Shown here piece by piece: positions 19,975 through 30,436 of a DNA stretch of 64,000 nucleotides. Made by a program: the position numbers and the translations under genes. Under the pieces are notes generated by a model that was not told where the DNA came from, did not search any database, and saw only the letters and a list, made by a program, of their open reading frames with translations. This DNA comes from an uncultured Opitutales bacterium (GTDB taxonomy: Bacteria > Verrucomicrobiota > Verrucomicrobiia > Opitutales > Intestinicryptomonadaceae), in contig URDC01000001.1 of assembly GCA_900546565.1 (NCBI GenBank), forward strand, positions 62,001 to 126,000, given 5' to 3'. Within the stretch, counting starts at the first letter, position 1. The number at the start of each line of letters is the position of its first letter.

Positions 19975-20487
19975 ATGAGACCGGAAAAGAAATATCTCGT
20001 AGAAGAAGCCCGCAATATGTTGGGCGCGTCGAGCCACTTGTTCATCGTGAACTTCACAGGCGTGACGGTTTCGGACGCAAGCGCGTTCCGCAAGGCCTTG
20101 GCCAACGTCGGCGCACAGTTCCACATCGCGAAGAACTCGATTTTGGCTATTGCCGCGAAAGAATTGAATCTGCCCGACTTCACTTCGGTGTTGAACGGAC
20201 CTACCGCCATCATCAGCGGCGGCGAAGATTCGGCAAGCGTCGCGAAGGCGGTTTGCGAATTCTTCAAGGCGCGTGAAAACGCCACAATCAAGATGGGCGT
20301 TTTGGGCGAAGAATTGATGACGAAAGAACAGGTCGAATATTTGGGCAGTCTCCCGAGCCTTCCCGAAATGCGCGCGAAGTTCCTTTCGTTGCTCAACACT
20401 CCCGCACAGCAGATGGTTCGCGTCGTGTTTATGCGCTGCGAAAAGATGGGCGGCGGCGAAGAGGCTGCCGCGCCCGCTGCGGAATAA
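19975..20487 (+). CDS. rplJ: 50S ribosomal protein L10
   Basis: 170 residues. N-terminal rRNA-binding domain (VEEARNMLGASSHLFIVNFTG-like start) and a C-terminal helix that carries L7/L12 dimers. It follows rplA by only 17 bp, so the usual structured L10 leader between rplA and rplJ is absent; a structured region appears instead between rplJ and rplL. Confidence 0.96.
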   Translation: MRPEKKYLVEEARNMLGASSHLFIVNFTGVTVSDASAFRKALANVGAQFHIAKNSILAIAAKELNLPDFTSVLNGPTAIISGGEDSASVAKAVCEFFKARENATIKMGVLGEELMTKEQVEYLGSLPSLPEMRAKFLSLLNTPAQQMVRVVFMRCEKMGGGEEAAAPAAE

Positions 20488-20555
20488 TGTTCTCGCAGAC
20501 GGCGGCGTGTTTTTGCGCGTTGCGGTTTGCGGTTTTTAATAAGGCAAATTTAAAC

Positions 20556-20666
20556 GCCGCCGATATAAATTAGTTTGCGATATCGGCGGCAAATAAAAAA
20601 CAATCAACTAAATGAACGTGCTTAGGAGGGGGAAACTCTCTTAATTGTCCCAAAAGGACGCTAAGC
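20556..20666 (+). promoter_or_regulatory. Structured rplJ-rplL spacer RNA
   Basis: Two structures in a 199 bp spacer. The first is an 11 bp perfect stem GCCGCCGATAT (20556-20566) / ATATCGGCGGC (20580-20590) with a 13 nt loop and no T run. The second, just upstream of rplL, has outer arms GCTTAG (20620-20625) and CTAAGC (20661-20666) enclosing two small hairpins, GGAG..CTC and GTCC-CAAAA-GGAC, a three-way-junction-like fold. Probable post-transcriptional control of L12 dosage; by-eye folding only. Confidence 0.5.
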
Positions 20667-20686
20667 GTTCAAAGGAGAAACATAAT

Positions 20687-21064
20687 ATGGCAGACATCAC
20701 AAAAGAACAAGTAATCGAATGGCTCAGCGCATTGACGGTTGTCGACGCGGCGGCTTTGGTAAAAGAACTCGAAGAAAAATGGGGCGTTAGCGCAGCTGCT
20801 CCCGTGGCGGTAGTTGCAGGCGGCGCGGCGGCGGCAGCAGCCGAAGAAAAGGACGCGTTTGACGTTATCCTCAAATCGGTCGACGCTTCGAAGAAAATTG
20901 CGGTCATTAAGGAAGTCCGCGCTATCACGGGTCTCGGCCTCGCGGAAGCGAAAGCTTTGGTTGAAGGCGCTCCGAAGGCCGTCAAGGAAGGCGCGACTAA
21001 GGACGAAGCAGCCGAAATCTCGAAGAAACTCAAAGACGCTGGCGCAGACGTCGAAGTCAAGTAG
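20687..21064 (+). CDS. rplL: 50S ribosomal protein L7/L12
   Basis: 125 residues from the ATG at 20687, chosen for the AAAGGAG ribosome binding site 10 nt upstream. N-terminal dimerisation helix, Ala-rich hinge ([19 protein letters not shown] in shortened form), and the C-terminal factor-binding domain with [20 protein letters not shown]. It forms the multi-copy stalk that recruits EF-Tu and EF-G, which explains the separate translation control suggested by the spacer. Confidence 0.97.
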   Translation: MADITKEQVIEWLSALTVVDAAALVKELEEKWGVSAAAPVAVVAGGAAAAAAEEKDAFDVILKSVDASKKIAVIKEVRAITGLGLAEAKALVEGAPKAVKEGATKDEAAEISKKLKDAGADVEVK

Positions 21065-21099
21065 TCGGCTTGGGTCATATTTGCACATTTTCGCGGATA

Positions 21100-21127
21100 A
21101 TCTGCGGCGCGGCGACGCGTCGCAGAT
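21100..21127 (+). promoter_or_regulatory. GNRA-capped hairpin between rplL and rpoB
   Basis: 12 bp stem ATCTGCGGCGCG / CGCGTCGCAGAT with one G-T pair and a GCGA tetraloop, in a 191 bp spacer. The position matches the rplL-rpoB attenuator/RNase III site known in E. coli. It is followed by a pyrimidine-rich but not T-only stretch, so partial attenuation or processing is more likely than full termination. Confidence 0.5.
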
Positions 21128-21255
21128 GTTCCGCTTTTCTCGCTTATTGTCTCGGAGCGTAAAATTAGGGACAGACAAAAAATCCCCGCGGGCGCAGCGG
21201 CAAAAATTTTCGCGCGCTTCGGAGAGGGTAAACCCCAAAAAAATATCTCAAAAGT

Positions 21256-24200
21256 ATGTCAGAGCGTTTAAACTTTGGAAAATTAAAGGAAGTCTTGCCA
21301 ATTCCTAATTTAATAGAAAATCAGGTAAAGAGTTATGCCGATTTTCTGCAAAAAGACGTTCCTCCCTCGGAGAGGAAGATGATGGGGCTGCACGCTGTTT
21401 TCAGCGAGATTTTTCCGATTGAAAGTTATGACAACAAAAACAAGCTCGAATATGTAAAATACGAGCTTAAACAGCCCAAACTTTCCGAAGTAGAATGCAT
21501 TAAGGAAGGCGAAACATACGCCGCAGCTTTGGAGGTCACTTTCAGAATTCGTCAGGGCGACCAAGCCCACGAAGAAACTATTTACATGGGCGACATCAAT
21601 TTGATGACGGAAAGCGGAAGCTTTATCGTCAACGGAGCCGAACGCGTAGTTGTCAGCCAGTTGCACCGCAGCCCCGGCATTTGCTTTGAAGAAACAATGC
21701 ACAGCTCGGACAAGATTTTGTATTCTTACAGGCTCATTCCCGACCGCGGCACTTGGGTTGAAGTGCAATTTGACCAGAACGACCTGCTTTATGTCTATAT
21801 CGACCGCAGACGCCGTCGCCGTAAGTTCTTGATTACAACTTTGCTCAGGGCTTTCGGGCACAGCTCGAACCAGCAGATTATCGACTTGTTCTACAAGGTC
21901 GAAACCTGGAAGGTTGCCGACGCTCTCAAACGCGAAGACTTGTTCCGCTACGTTTTGGCGGAAGCCGTCTACAATGTTCGTTCGGCGAACAGTGTCGTGT
22001 TGCAGAAGGAATACGAAACGCTCACAAAACGCGCGGTAAATGAATTTAAAGAAGCGGGTATTGAAGAAATCAAGGTTATCGACACGACTGTCGACGACGG
22101 TGCGATAATCAGAGCCATCAAAAAGGACAAGACGCGCAACGAAGAGGAAGCGTTGAAGTGCATATTTATGCAGATTCGCCCGGGCGAACCCGTCAATGCG
22201 GAAAACTCGAAATCGCTCTTCCGCCGCACGCTCAGAGACGAAAAACGCTACGACTTGGGTCGCGTTGGCCGCTATAAAATCAACCAGCGTTTGGGGCTCA
22301 ACACGCCGCTTGACAAGCGCATTCTGACGAGCGAGGACATTGTCGAAGCCACGAAGCAGCTCTGCAAATTGAAGAAGGGCGAAGGCGTAATCGACGATAT
22401 CGACAATTTGAGCTCGCGCCGCGTGCGCACTGCGGGCGAACTGCTCGCGGGGCAATGCCGCATTGGTTTGGCGAAAACCGAAAAAAATATCCGCGAAAAG
22501 CTCAGCGCGACCGAGCAGGAAGACGAAATCAAGATTTCGCACCTGGTCAACGCCAAGACGATGACTTCGCAAATCCGCGACTTCTTTGCGCGCGACCAGC
22601 TTTCGCAATTTATGGACCAAATCAATCCGCTTTCGGAACTCACGCACAAAAGACGTTTGTCGGCGTTGGGCAAGGGCGGTTTGAGCAGGGAGCGCGCGGG
22701 CTTCGAAGTCCGAGACGTCCACTCTTCGCACTACGGCAGAATTTGCCCGATTGAAACGCCGGAAGGCCCGAATATCGGTTTGATTAACTCGTTGTCGTCG
22801 TATGCGCGAATCAACGAATTCGGCTTTATTGAAACGCCTTACAGAAAAGTCCAGGACGGCAAGGTTCTCGACAAAATCGAATATCTCGCTGCCGACCAGG
22901 AAGAGGGCAAGACGATAGCGCAGGCAAATAGCGAAATCGAAAACGGCAGGCTTGTGGGTCGTGTGACGGCACGCCGTCTGGACGAAGTAAGCGAAGTCGA
23001 CCCGAAGGAAGTCGATTATATGGACGTTTCGCCGAAGCAGCTTGTTTCGGTTGCGGCGGGGTTGATTCCGTTCTTGGAGCACGACGACGCAAACCGCGCT
23101 TTGATGGGTGCGAACATGCAACGTCAGGGAGTGCCTCTGTTGCAGACTCAGGCTCCGTTCGTGGGAACGGGCATTGAAGGCAGTGTGGCGAAGGACTCGA
23201 AAACCGTCGTGCTCTCGAAAAGCAAGGGGAAGGTCGCCAGTGTCGACGCAAAGCGCGTTATTGTGACTTCGAACGGCGAAATGCCCTCGAAGAAGGGTTC
23301 GGAAAAAATCAGGACGGACGAATCGAAGGGCGTTTATGTTTACGAGTTGCGCAAGTTTATGCGCTCGAACAATTGCACCTGTTTTACGCAGAAGCCCGTT
23401 GTCAAGAAGGGTCAGTTTGTAAATGTCGGCTCGGTTATAGCCGACGGCGCGGCGACCGAAGACGGCGAATTGGCGTTGGGCAAAAACGTTCTGGTGGCGT
23501 TTATGCCTTGGAACGGATACAACTTCGAAGACGCTATTTTGCTTTCGGAAAAGCTCATTAAAAACGACGTGTTCACTTCGCTCCACATTGAAGACTACGA
23601 ATGCACGGCGCGCGATACGAAACTCGGTATGGAGGAAATTACGCGCGATATTCCGAATGTCGGCGAAGAGGCGTTGAAGAATCTCGACGCCGAAGGCGTT
23701 ATTCGCGTGGGCGCGGAAGTCAAGCCGGGCGACATTTTGGTCGGCAAAATCACGCCGAAGAGCGAAACGGAACTCGCGCCCGAAGAAAAGCTTTTGAGGG
23801 CGATTTTCGGCGAGAAGGCCTCGGACGTCAAGGATTCGTCTTTGACTGTTCCCTCGGGCGTCAAGGGTATTGTCATGGACGTTAAAGTGAACCGCAAGTC
23901 GGAACACGAAAACGAAAAGCAGAACCCGAGCGACCGCCGTCGCAGAATCAGAAAAATCAACGAAAAGCACCGCACTGATACAAAGAATTTGCATGCCGAA
24001 CTGACGGAGGCGTTGTCGAACATTCTCTTGGGCGAAAAGATTCCGCTCGATGTCCGCAACTCGGAAACCGGCGAAGTAATCATTCCGCAAAACAGGAAGA
24101 TTACGAAGACGTTGCTCAGAAGTTTGGCTTCGGTTCCGAACCAGATTTCGATTGAAGCCTCGCCCGTGCGCAACAAGATTATGGCAATTGTCGAGCAGTT

Positions 24201-25032
24201 CCAGTCGAAATTCCAGGAAATCGACAACGAGCGCGACAGGCAGCTTTATTCCGCCGAAAGCGGCATTTCGAGCGAAAACAACGTTATCCGCTCGGTCAAG
24301 GTTTACATTGCAATCAAGCGCAAGATTCAGGTCGGCGACAAAATGGCGGGACGCCACGGCAACAAGGGCATTGTCGCCCGCATTGTTCCCGAAGAAGATA
24401 TGCCGTATCTGCCCGACGGAACGCCCGTCGAAATCTGTTTGAATCCTATGGGCGTTCCTTCGCGAATGAACGTGGGGCAGGTTTTGGAAACGCACTTGGG
24501 CTGGGCTTGCAAAAAGCTCGGGATCAAGGTTGCGACGCCGATTTTCGACGGTATCAGCGAAAAGCACATCAGAGAATACCTCGTGCAGTCGGGCATGCCC
24601 GAAAGCGGCAAGGTTCGCCTTATCGACGGTTTGACGGGCGACTATTTCGACCAGGACGTCGTTGTAGGCTACATCTATATGATGAAGCTCAACCACTTGG
24701 TTGCCGACAAGATTCACGCCCGCGCGGTCGGTCCATACAGTCTGATTACGCAGCAGCCGTTGGGCGGCAAGGCGCAATACGGCGGCCAGCGTTTCGGCGA
24801 AATGGAAGTTTGGGCACTCGAAGCCTACGGTGCGGCCTACATCTTGCAGGAATTGTTGACGGTAAAATCCGACGACTTGCAGGGCAGAACGAAGATTTAC
24901 GAACAGCTCGTCAAGGGCGATGGTTCGTTGCAGGCGGGAACGCCGCAGTCGTTCAATGTCCTGATGAAGGAAATTCAGGCGTTGGGCTTGGACGTCAAAT
25001 TGCGCAACAAGGACGAAGAACAGGAACAATAA
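21256..25032 (+). CDS. rpoB: RNA polymerase subunit beta
   Basis: 1258 residues, full length. The fork/rifampicin region reads QLSQFMDQINPLSELTHKRR, keeping the residues most often mutated to rifampicin resistance (Ser, Asp, His, Arg), with Ile where E. coli has Asn518. Downstream blocks HYGRICPIETPEGPNIGLI, GDKMAGRHGNKGI and the C-terminal GGQRFGEMEVWALEAYGA are intact. It forms the catalytic core with RpoC and RpoA, both in this window. rpoC starts 24 nt after the stop. Confidence 0.98.
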   Translation: MSERLNFGKLKEVLPIPNLIENQVKSYADFLQKDVPPSERKMMGLHAVFSEIFPIESYDNKNKLEYVKYELKQPKLSEVECIKEGETYAAALEVTFRIRQGDQAHEETIYMGDINLMTESGSFIVNGAERVVVSQLHRSPGICFEETMHSSDKILYSYRLIPDRGTWVEVQFDQNDLLYVYIDRRRRRRKFLITTLLRAFGHSSNQQIIDLFYKVETWKVADALKREDLFRYVLAEAVYNVRSANSVVLQKEYETLTKRAVNEFKEAGIEEIKVIDTTVDDGAIIRAIKKDKTRNEEEALKCIFMQIRPGEPVNAENSKSLFRRTLRDEKRYDLGRVGRYKINQRLGLNTPLDKRILTSEDIVEATKQLCKLKKGEGVIDDIDNLSSRRVRTAGELLAGQCRIGLAKTEKNIREKLSATEQEDEIKISHLVNAKTMTSQIRDFFARDQLSQFMDQINPLSELTHKRRLSALGKGGLSRERAGFEVRDVHSSHYGRICPIETPEGPNIGLINSLSSYARINEFGFIETPYRKVQDGKVLDKIEYLAADQEEGKTIAQANSEIENGRLVGRVTARRLDEVSEVDPKEVDYMDVSPKQLVSVAAGLIPFLEHDDANRALMGANMQRQGVPLLQTQAPFVGTGIEGSVAKDSKTVVLSKSKGKVASVDAKRVIVTSNGEMPSKKGSEKIRTDESKGVYVYELRKFMRSNNCTCFTQKPVVKKGQFVNVGSVIADGAATEDGELALGKNVLVAFMPWNGYNFEDAILLSEKLIKNDVFTSLHIEDYECTARDTKLGMEEITRDIPNVGEEALKNLDAEGVIRVGAEVKPGDILVGKITPKSETELAPEEKLLRAIFGEKASDVKDSSLTVPSGVKGIVMDVKVNRKSEHENEKQNPSDRRRRIRKINEKHRTDTKNLHAELTEALSNILLGEKIPLDVRNSETGEVIIPQNRKITKTLLRSLASVPNQISIEASPVRNKIMAIVEQFQSKFQEIDNERDRQLYSAESGISSENNVIRSVKVYIAIKRKIQVGDKMAGRHGNKGIVARIVPEEDMPYLPDGTPVEICLNPMGVPSRMNVGQVLETHLGWACKKLGIKVATPIFDGISEKHIREYLVQSGMPESGKVRLIDGLTGDYFDQDVVVGYIYMMKLNHLVADKIHARAVGPYSLITQQPLGGKAQYGGQRFGEMEVWALEAYGAAYILQELLTVKSDDLQGRTKIYEQLVKGDGSLQAGTPQSFNVLMKEIQALGLDVKLRNKDEEQEQ

Positions 25033-25056
25033 TCCGAATTTAGGAGCGTTTTTTAT

Positions 25057-28000
25057 ATGGAAGAAAATAACAACACAAATCAGGCGAGAGAAATCCTTGG
25101 TTTCGACAGCGATAAGAGATTTGATTGCGTGTCCATCGGCCTTGCGTCTCCGGAGACCATTAGAGAGTGGTCGCACGGCGAAGTGAAAAACCCCGAAACA
25201 ATCAATTACAGAACGTTCAAGCCCGAAGTCGGCGGTCTGTTCTGCCAAAAGATTTTCGGCCCCGTGCGCGACTACGAATGCGCCTGCGGCAAGTATAAAA
25301 GAATCAGATTTAAGGATCAGGTTTGCGACCGTTGCGGTGTAGAAGTCACGACAAGCCGCGTGCGTCGCGAGCGCATGGGGCATATCGAACTTGCCGTCCC
25401 CGTCGCGCACATCTGGTTTTTGAAGAGCCTGCCGAGCCGTTTGGGCTTGATGCTCGATATGACTTCGAAGCAGCTCGAAGCCGTGATTTACTATGAACGC
25501 TATGTGGTGCTCAACAAGCGCAACACGTCGTTCGAAGACCGCCAATTCCTCACGGAAGAGGAATACCGTAAGGCCCGTGACGAAGGCGACGAATTCGACG
25601 CGAAAATGGGCGCGGAGGCAATCTACGATTTGCTCGCGGCCATCGACCTCGAAAAGCTCGAAACTGAACTTGTCGAGCAGATGAAAGTTACGCGCTCGAA
25701 GCAGATTAAAAACAAGCTTTCGAAGCGTTTGAAGCTGGTGCAGGGCTTTATACAGAGCAATTCGCGCCCCGAATGGATGATTTTGAAGGTTCTGCCCGTC
25801 ATTCCGCCGGACTTGCGTCCGCTCGTCCCCCTCGAAGGCGGCAGATTCGCCACGAGCGATTTGAACGACCTTTACCGCCGCGTAATCAACCGCAACAACC
25901 GTTTGAAGTCGTTGAAGGCGATGAAGACGCCCGACGTTATCTTGCACAACGAAATGCGTATGTTGCAGGAATCGGTCGACGCTCTGTTTGACAACGGCCG
26001 CCACGGCAGACCCGTCACGGGCGCGGGCAACAGGGAGCTGAAAAGTATTTCCAGTATGCTCAAAGGCAAGCAGGGGCGTTTCCGCCAGAACTTGCTCGGC
26101 AAGCGCGTAGACTATTCCGGGCGTTCGGTTATCGTTATCGGGCCGGATTTAAAGCTCAACCAGTGCGGCTTGCCCAAGAAAATGGCTTTGACGCTCTTCG
26201 AACCGTTCATTATCCGCCGCTTGAAGGAACTCGGCTTTGTGCACACTGTCCGCAGCGCGCGCAAGATGATTGAAAAGAAGTCGCCCGAAGTTTGGGATAT
26301 TTTGGAGGAGGTCACGAAAGGCCACCCCGTTATGCTCAACCGTGCGCCGACTTTGCACCGACTTTCAATTCAGGCGTTCGAGCCCGTGCTTATAGAAGGC
26401 GATGCCATCCGCTTGCACCCCCTCGTTTGCGCGGCATACAATGCGGACTTCGACGGCGACCAGATGGCTGTCCACGTTCCGCTTTCAATCGAAGCGGTTA
26501 TGGAGGCGAAGCTTTTGATGTTGGCAAGCAACAACATTTTCTCGCCCTCGTCGGGCAAGCCTATTTTGACGCCTTCGCAGGACATTATTTTGGGCGTTTA
26601 CTTCCTCACCTACGAGCCGAGCTTGAAGAAGGAAAAAGGTCAGCGTGTTCCCTTGTTGGCGTCTTTGCGCGAAGTTTTGGGTGCACACGCCGAAGGCATG
26701 CTGCACTGGCACGATTGGATTGACTATGTCAACCCCGACTATGGCAAGGAAACGCTCCACGGCGATGCGACAAAGAAGATTATCCGCACGACCCCAGGCC
26801 GCGTTATCTTCAACACCATTTGGCCCGAAAAAATGGGCTTTGTAAACGCGCTCGTCCCCAAGGGCAAGCTCTCGGAATTGATTTTGGACACGTTCAACAT
26901 CTGCGGCAGAACGGGCAGTGCGCCCGTGCTCGACAGAATGAAGACTTTGGGCTTCCGCACGGCTACGCTGGCGGGTATTTCAATCGGTATCGGCGACATG
27001 AACATTCCCGCCGAGAAGAAGGACATTATTGCCGCCGCCCGCGCGAAAATCAAGGCTGTCGAAAACGAATACAGTATGGGCACTATCACCAAGGGCGAAC
27101 GTTCCAACAAGGTTATCGATATTTGGAACGTCGCGACCGAGGAAATCGCGAAAAAGGCGTTTGAAAATCTCGAAAGGGTTCCCGAAAAGACGTTCGGCCG
27201 CCAGCACATCAACCCCGTTTACGTTTTGATGAATTCGGGTGCCCGCGGTAACAAGGCTCAGGTTCGCCAGCTCTGCGGAGCACGCGGTTTGATGGCAAAG
27301 CCCAACGGCGAAATTATCGAACGTCCTATTTTGTCTTCGTTCCGCGAAGGGTTGAGCGTTCACGAATACTTTATTTCGACGCACGGCGCGCGCAAAGGTT
27401 TGGCGGATACGGCTCTTAAAACCGCCGACGCCGGTTATATGACCAGAAAACTTTGCGACGTCGCTATGGACGTAATCATTGCAGAGGAAGACGACGGCAA
27501 CCGTGACGGTATCACGAAACGCGCGATATTCGACGGCGACGACGAAATCGTGCCGTTGCGCGACAGAATTATCGGACGCTGTTCGAGCAAGGACATCGTC
27601 GACCCGACAAATCCGTCGCAGTTCATCGTCCGCGCGGGCGACATCATCACAGAGGAAGACGCCAAGAGAATCGACTTTGTGGGCATAACCGAAGTCAAGG
27701 TTATGAGCCCGATTACGCACCTCAAACGCAACTCGATTTCGGCGAGGGCATACGGTATCGACCCGTCGACGCAGAAGCTTGTGGAGCGCGGCACGGCTGT
27801 CGGTATTATCGCGGCTCAGTCAATCGGCGAGCCGGGCACGCAGCTTACGATGCGCACGTTCCACGTTGGCGGTGTTGCGCAGGCTGTCAAAGCACCCGAA
27901 ATCCGCGTAAAGCACAGCGGTATTATCCGTTATGAGGGGTTGAGAAGCGTTCAGTTGAATTATCAGGACCCCGCAACGGGCAAACCCGCTTCGACAAACG

Positions 28001-29235
28001 TCGTCCTCAACAAGACTGGCGTTGTCAAGATTCTCGACGACGACAACAAGGAGCTTGAAAACTTCAAGATTGTCCAAGGGGCGATGATTTCGGCAAACGA
28101 CGGCGACAGGGTTCAGAAGGGGCAGCTCATTGCGCGTTGGGACCCGCACAGTGTTCCGATTTTGTCGGATAAGGCGGGTGTGGTGAAATACAAGGATATG
28201 ACCGACGGCATCACCTACCGCAGCGATTTCGACGCCGCCACGGGCAGGAGCACTATCGTCATTTCCGAGCACAAGGAAGACCTCGATCCGCGCATCGAAA
28301 TTTGGGATGCAAAGATAAACAAGAGCGAACCTATCGGTATTTTCAAGATTCCCACGGGCGCGCAGGTTGCGGTCGAAGACGGGCAGAAGATTGTCTCGGG
28401 TATGGTTATCGCGAAAACTCCGCGTTCGGCGGCAAAAACGCAGGACATCACGGGCGGCTTGCCGCGCGTGTCCGAATTGTTCGAAGCCCGCCGTCCGAAG
28501 GACGCCGCCGAAATGGCGCGCGTTGCGGGCAAGGTCGCCGAAGGCAAGACGAACCGCAAGAAGAAGTGCATCGAAATCAGGGACGAAAACGACGAAGTTA
28601 TCGACAAGTACCAGATCCCGACAAGCAAGCGCATTATCGTTCAGGACGGCGAATATGTCGAAAAGGGACAGCCGCTGACCGACGGCGGTTTCGACCCGAA
28701 GGAAATTTTGGAAATCAAGGGCAAAGAAGCCGTTCAGGAGCACATTTTGTGCGAAATCCAGAAGGTTTACCGCTCGCAGGGTGTCACAATTAACGACAAG
28801 CACATCGAAGTTATCATTTCGAGAATGTTGCGCAAGGTCAAGGTTGTCGACACGGGCGACTCGGACTACTTCTGGGGCGAACAGGTCGACGGCTACGAAT
28901 TTGCCGAAACCCAAAAGCGCATCATCGAGGCGGGCGGTAATCCCGCGAAGTGCGAGCCGATTTTGCTCGGCATCACAAAGGCTTCGCTCGAAACCGAAAG
29001 CTTCATCAGCGCGGCGTCGTTCCAGGAAACGACAAAGGTGCTCACCGAAGCCGCAACGCTCGGCAAGGTCGACAACCTCGAAGGTTTCAAGGAAAATGTC
29101 ATTATGGGTAATCTCATTCCTGCGGGGACGGGCTTGGCCGCCTACCGCCGCTTGAAGGTTATTCCGACCGCGCCCGAAATTGAATTGGACGACGAACAGG
29201 ACGTCCAGCCCGTTTCGGAATCGGCGCAGGAATAA
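25057..29235 (+). CDS. rpoC: RNA polymerase subunit beta-prime, lacking the second zinc site
   Basis: 1392 residues, full length. The first zinc finger is present ([20 protein letters not shown]). The catalytic [12 protein letters not shown] lies at about 462-473 with the Mg-binding aspartates. The second structural zinc site is gone: the four positions equivalent to E. coli Cys814, 888, 895 and 898 read Asp813, His888, Ser895 and Ala898, in EEDDGNRDG and [14 protein letters not shown]. The flanking blocks align without gaps, so this is substitution and not misalignment. The trigger loop region [17 protein letters not shown] is normal. Followed by a hairpin and T-rich terminator. Confidence 0.98.
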   Translation: MEENNNTNQAREILGFDSDKRFDCVSIGLASPETIREWSHGEVKNPETINYRTFKPEVGGLFCQKIFGPVRDYECACGKYKRIRFKDQVCDRCGVEVTTSRVRRERMGHIELAVPVAHIWFLKSLPSRLGLMLDMTSKQLEAVIYYERYVVLNKRNTSFEDRQFLTEEEYRKARDEGDEFDAKMGAEAIYDLLAAIDLEKLETELVEQMKVTRSKQIKNKLSKRLKLVQGFIQSNSRPEWMILKVLPVIPPDLRPLVPLEGGRFATSDLNDLYRRVINRNNRLKSLKAMKTPDVILHNEMRMLQESVDALFDNGRHGRPVTGAGNRELKSISSMLKGKQGRFRQNLLGKRVDYSGRSVIVIGPDLKLNQCGLPKKMALTLFEPFIIRRLKELGFVHTVRSARKMIEKKSPEVWDILEEVTKGHPVMLNRAPTLHRLSIQAFEPVLIEGDAIRLHPLVCAAYNADFDGDQMAVHVPLSIEAVMEAKLLMLASNNIFSPSSGKPILTPSQDIILGVYFLTYEPSLKKEKGQRVPLLASLREVLGAHAEGMLHWHDWIDYVNPDYGKETLHGDATKKIIRTTPGRVIFNTIWPEKMGFVNALVPKGKLSELILDTFNICGRTGSAPVLDRMKTLGFRTATLAGISIGIGDMNIPAEKKDIIAAARAKIKAVENEYSMGTITKGERSNKVIDIWNVATEEIAKKAFENLERVPEKTFGRQHINPVYVLMNSGARGNKAQVRQLCGARGLMAKPNGEIIERPILSSFREGLSVHEYFISTHGARKGLADTALKTADAGYMTRKLCDVAMDVIIAEEDDGNRDGITKRAIFDGDDEIVPLRDRIIGRCSSKDIVDPTNPSQFIVRAGDIITEEDAKRIDFVGITEVKVMSPITHLKRNSISARAYGIDPSTQKLVERGTAVGIIAAQSIGEPGTQLTMRTFHVGGVAQAVKAPEIRVKHSGIIRYEGLRSVQLNYQDPATGKPASTNVVLNKTGVVKILDDDNKELENFKIVQGAMISANDGDRVQKGQLIARWDPHSVPILSDKAGVVKYKDMTDGITYRSDFDAATGRSTIVISEHKEDLDPRIEIWDAKINKSEPIGIFKIPTGAQVAVEDGQKIVSGMVIAKTPRSAAKTQDITGGLPRVSELFEARRPKDAAEMARVAGKVAEGKTNRKKKCIEIRDENDEVIDKYQIPTSKRIIVQDGEYVEKGQPLTDGGFDPKEILEIKGKEAVQEHILCEIQKVYRSQGVTINDKHIEVIISRMLRKVKVVDTGDSDYFWGEQVDGYEFAETQKRIIEAGGNPAKCEPILLGITKASLETESFISAASFQETTKVLTEAATLGKVDNLEGFKENVIMGNLIPAGTGLAAYRRLKVIPTAPEIELDDEQDVQPVSESAQE

Positions 29236-29259
29236 GCAAAAGCTTTTGACAGAGCAGAT

Positions 29260-29326
29260 GCGGCGGGGTTGTCGGAAAACCGACCGAAGCCGCCGTATTT
29301 CGCAAAAAATCTCGGAGGATTTTTTT
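29260..29326 (+). terminator. Tandem hairpins and terminator after rpoC
   Basis: First hairpin: GCGGCGG (29260-29266) with CCGCCGT (29290-29296), enclosing TCGG-AAAA-CCGA. Second: AAAAAATC (29304-29311) / GATTTTTT (29318-29325) with a 6 nt loop ending in a T run. Together they separate rpoBC from the str operon. Confidence 0.6.
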
Positions 29327-29442
29327 GAAAAAATTTTTCGGAAAGTTTGCTGTCCAGTGCAAAGTAGCTGGCGCGGGGTTCGAAAAAAAAGCGAAAAATC
29401 AGCCGACAGAACAAAAAAAATCGTAAAAATCTATAAAAAAAC

Positions 29443-29470
29443 TTGCCAAAGGAAAAATGTTCAATACATT
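29443..29470 (+). promoter_or_regulatory. Putative promoter of the str operon
   Basis: TTGCCA (29443-29448), 16 bp, TACATT (29465-29470), 34 bp before the rpsL ATG in an AT-rich stretch. Confidence 0.45.
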
Positions 29471-29503
29471 TCCCCCTTTCATTTTTATCAAAATAAACAA
29501 AAT

Positions 29504-29884
29504 ATGCCTACAATAAATCAATTAGTTCGCAAGCCGAGAACCCTCGTAAAAGCTAAGACGAAGGCTCCCGCGCTCAAATCTAATCCGTTTCGCCGCGGCG
29601 TATGCGTTCAGGTTATGACCAGAACGCCGAAAAAGCCTAATTCGGCTATCCGCAAAGTGGCGAAAGTGCGTCTGACTTCGGGTTTCGAAGTTATTGCTTA
29701 CATTCCCGACGAAGGTCACTCGTTGCAGGAGCACAGTGTTGTGCTGGTGCGCGGCGGCCGTGTCAAGGACTTGCCCGGTGTCCGTTACCACATCGTGCGC
29801 GGTTCTCTCGACTGCATGGGTGTTGAAAAACGCCGCAGAAGCCGCTCGAAATACGGCGTAAAGCGTCCCAAGGAAAAGAAATAA
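29504..29884 (+). CDS. rpsL: 30S ribosomal protein S12
   Basis: 126 residues from the ATG at 29504 ([12 protein letters not shown]). The decoding-centre loops [11 protein letters not shown] and [10 protein letters not shown] keep both lysines whose mutation gives streptomycin resistance, so the ribosome is predicted to be wild type there. First gene of the str operon. Confidence 0.97.
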   Translation: MPTINQLVRKPRTLVKAKTKAPALKSNPFRRGVCVQVMTRTPKKPNSAIRKVAKVRLTSGFEVIAYIPDEGHSLQEHSVVLVRGGRVKDLPGVRYHIVRGSLDCMGVEKRRRSRSKYGVKRPKEKK

Positions 29885-29915
29885 ATTTTAACATTAAAAG
29901 ATAAGGCGAAATAAT

Positions 29916-30389
29916 ATGTCACGCAGACACAGAGCTGAAAAAAGAGAACGTATACCTGATTCCCGCTACAAGAGTCCGTTGGTTAGCCACCTCATCAATA
30001 TGGTGATGAAGAACGGCAAGAAAACGGTTGCCGAACGCATCGTTTACGGCGCAATCGAACTTGTCAGCGAAAAACTCGAGAAGGGCGACCCGATTGATTT
30101 GTTGTTAGGCGCATTGGAAAATATCCGCCCCAAGCTCGAAGTAAAAAGCCGCCGCGTTGGTGGCGCAACTTATCAGGTCCCCGTCGAAGTCTCGTTCGAT
30201 CGCCAGCAGACATTGGCGTTCCGTTGGCTTATCGAAGCCGCGAGTTCCAGAAAGGGCGTTCCCATGGCGAAAGCCTTGGCCAACGAACTTGTCGACGCTT
30301 ACAACAATACGGGCACGGTTGTCAAGAAGCGCGAAGACGTGCACAAGATGGCGCAGTCCAACAGGGCTTTTGCGCACCTGCGCTGGTGA
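29916..30389 (+). CDS. rpsG: 30S ribosomal protein S7
   Basis: 157 residues, standard; MSRRHRAEKRE start and the rRNA-binding KSRRVGGATYQVPVEV loop. It nucleates assembly of the 30S head. Second gene of the str operon, 31 bp after rpsL. Confidence 0.96.
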   Translation: MSRRHRAEKRERIPDSRYKSPLVSHLINMVMKNGKKTVAERIVYGAIELVSEKLEKGDPIDLLLGALENIRPKLEVKSRRVGGATYQVPVEVSFDRQQTLAFRWLIEAASSRKGVPMAKALANELVDAYNNTGTVVKKREDVHKMAQSNRAFAHLRW

Positions 30390-30436
30390 GTTCGACCGTA
30401 TCGGTTTTACAATTTTACAAAGAAAGCTTACTATAA

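Noticed and set aside
21310..26004. 1564-codon open frame on the minus strand across rpoB and rpoC
   Set aside because: Antisense to two certain genes; it arises because codons whose complements are stops are rare in these genes. No recognisable protein features.
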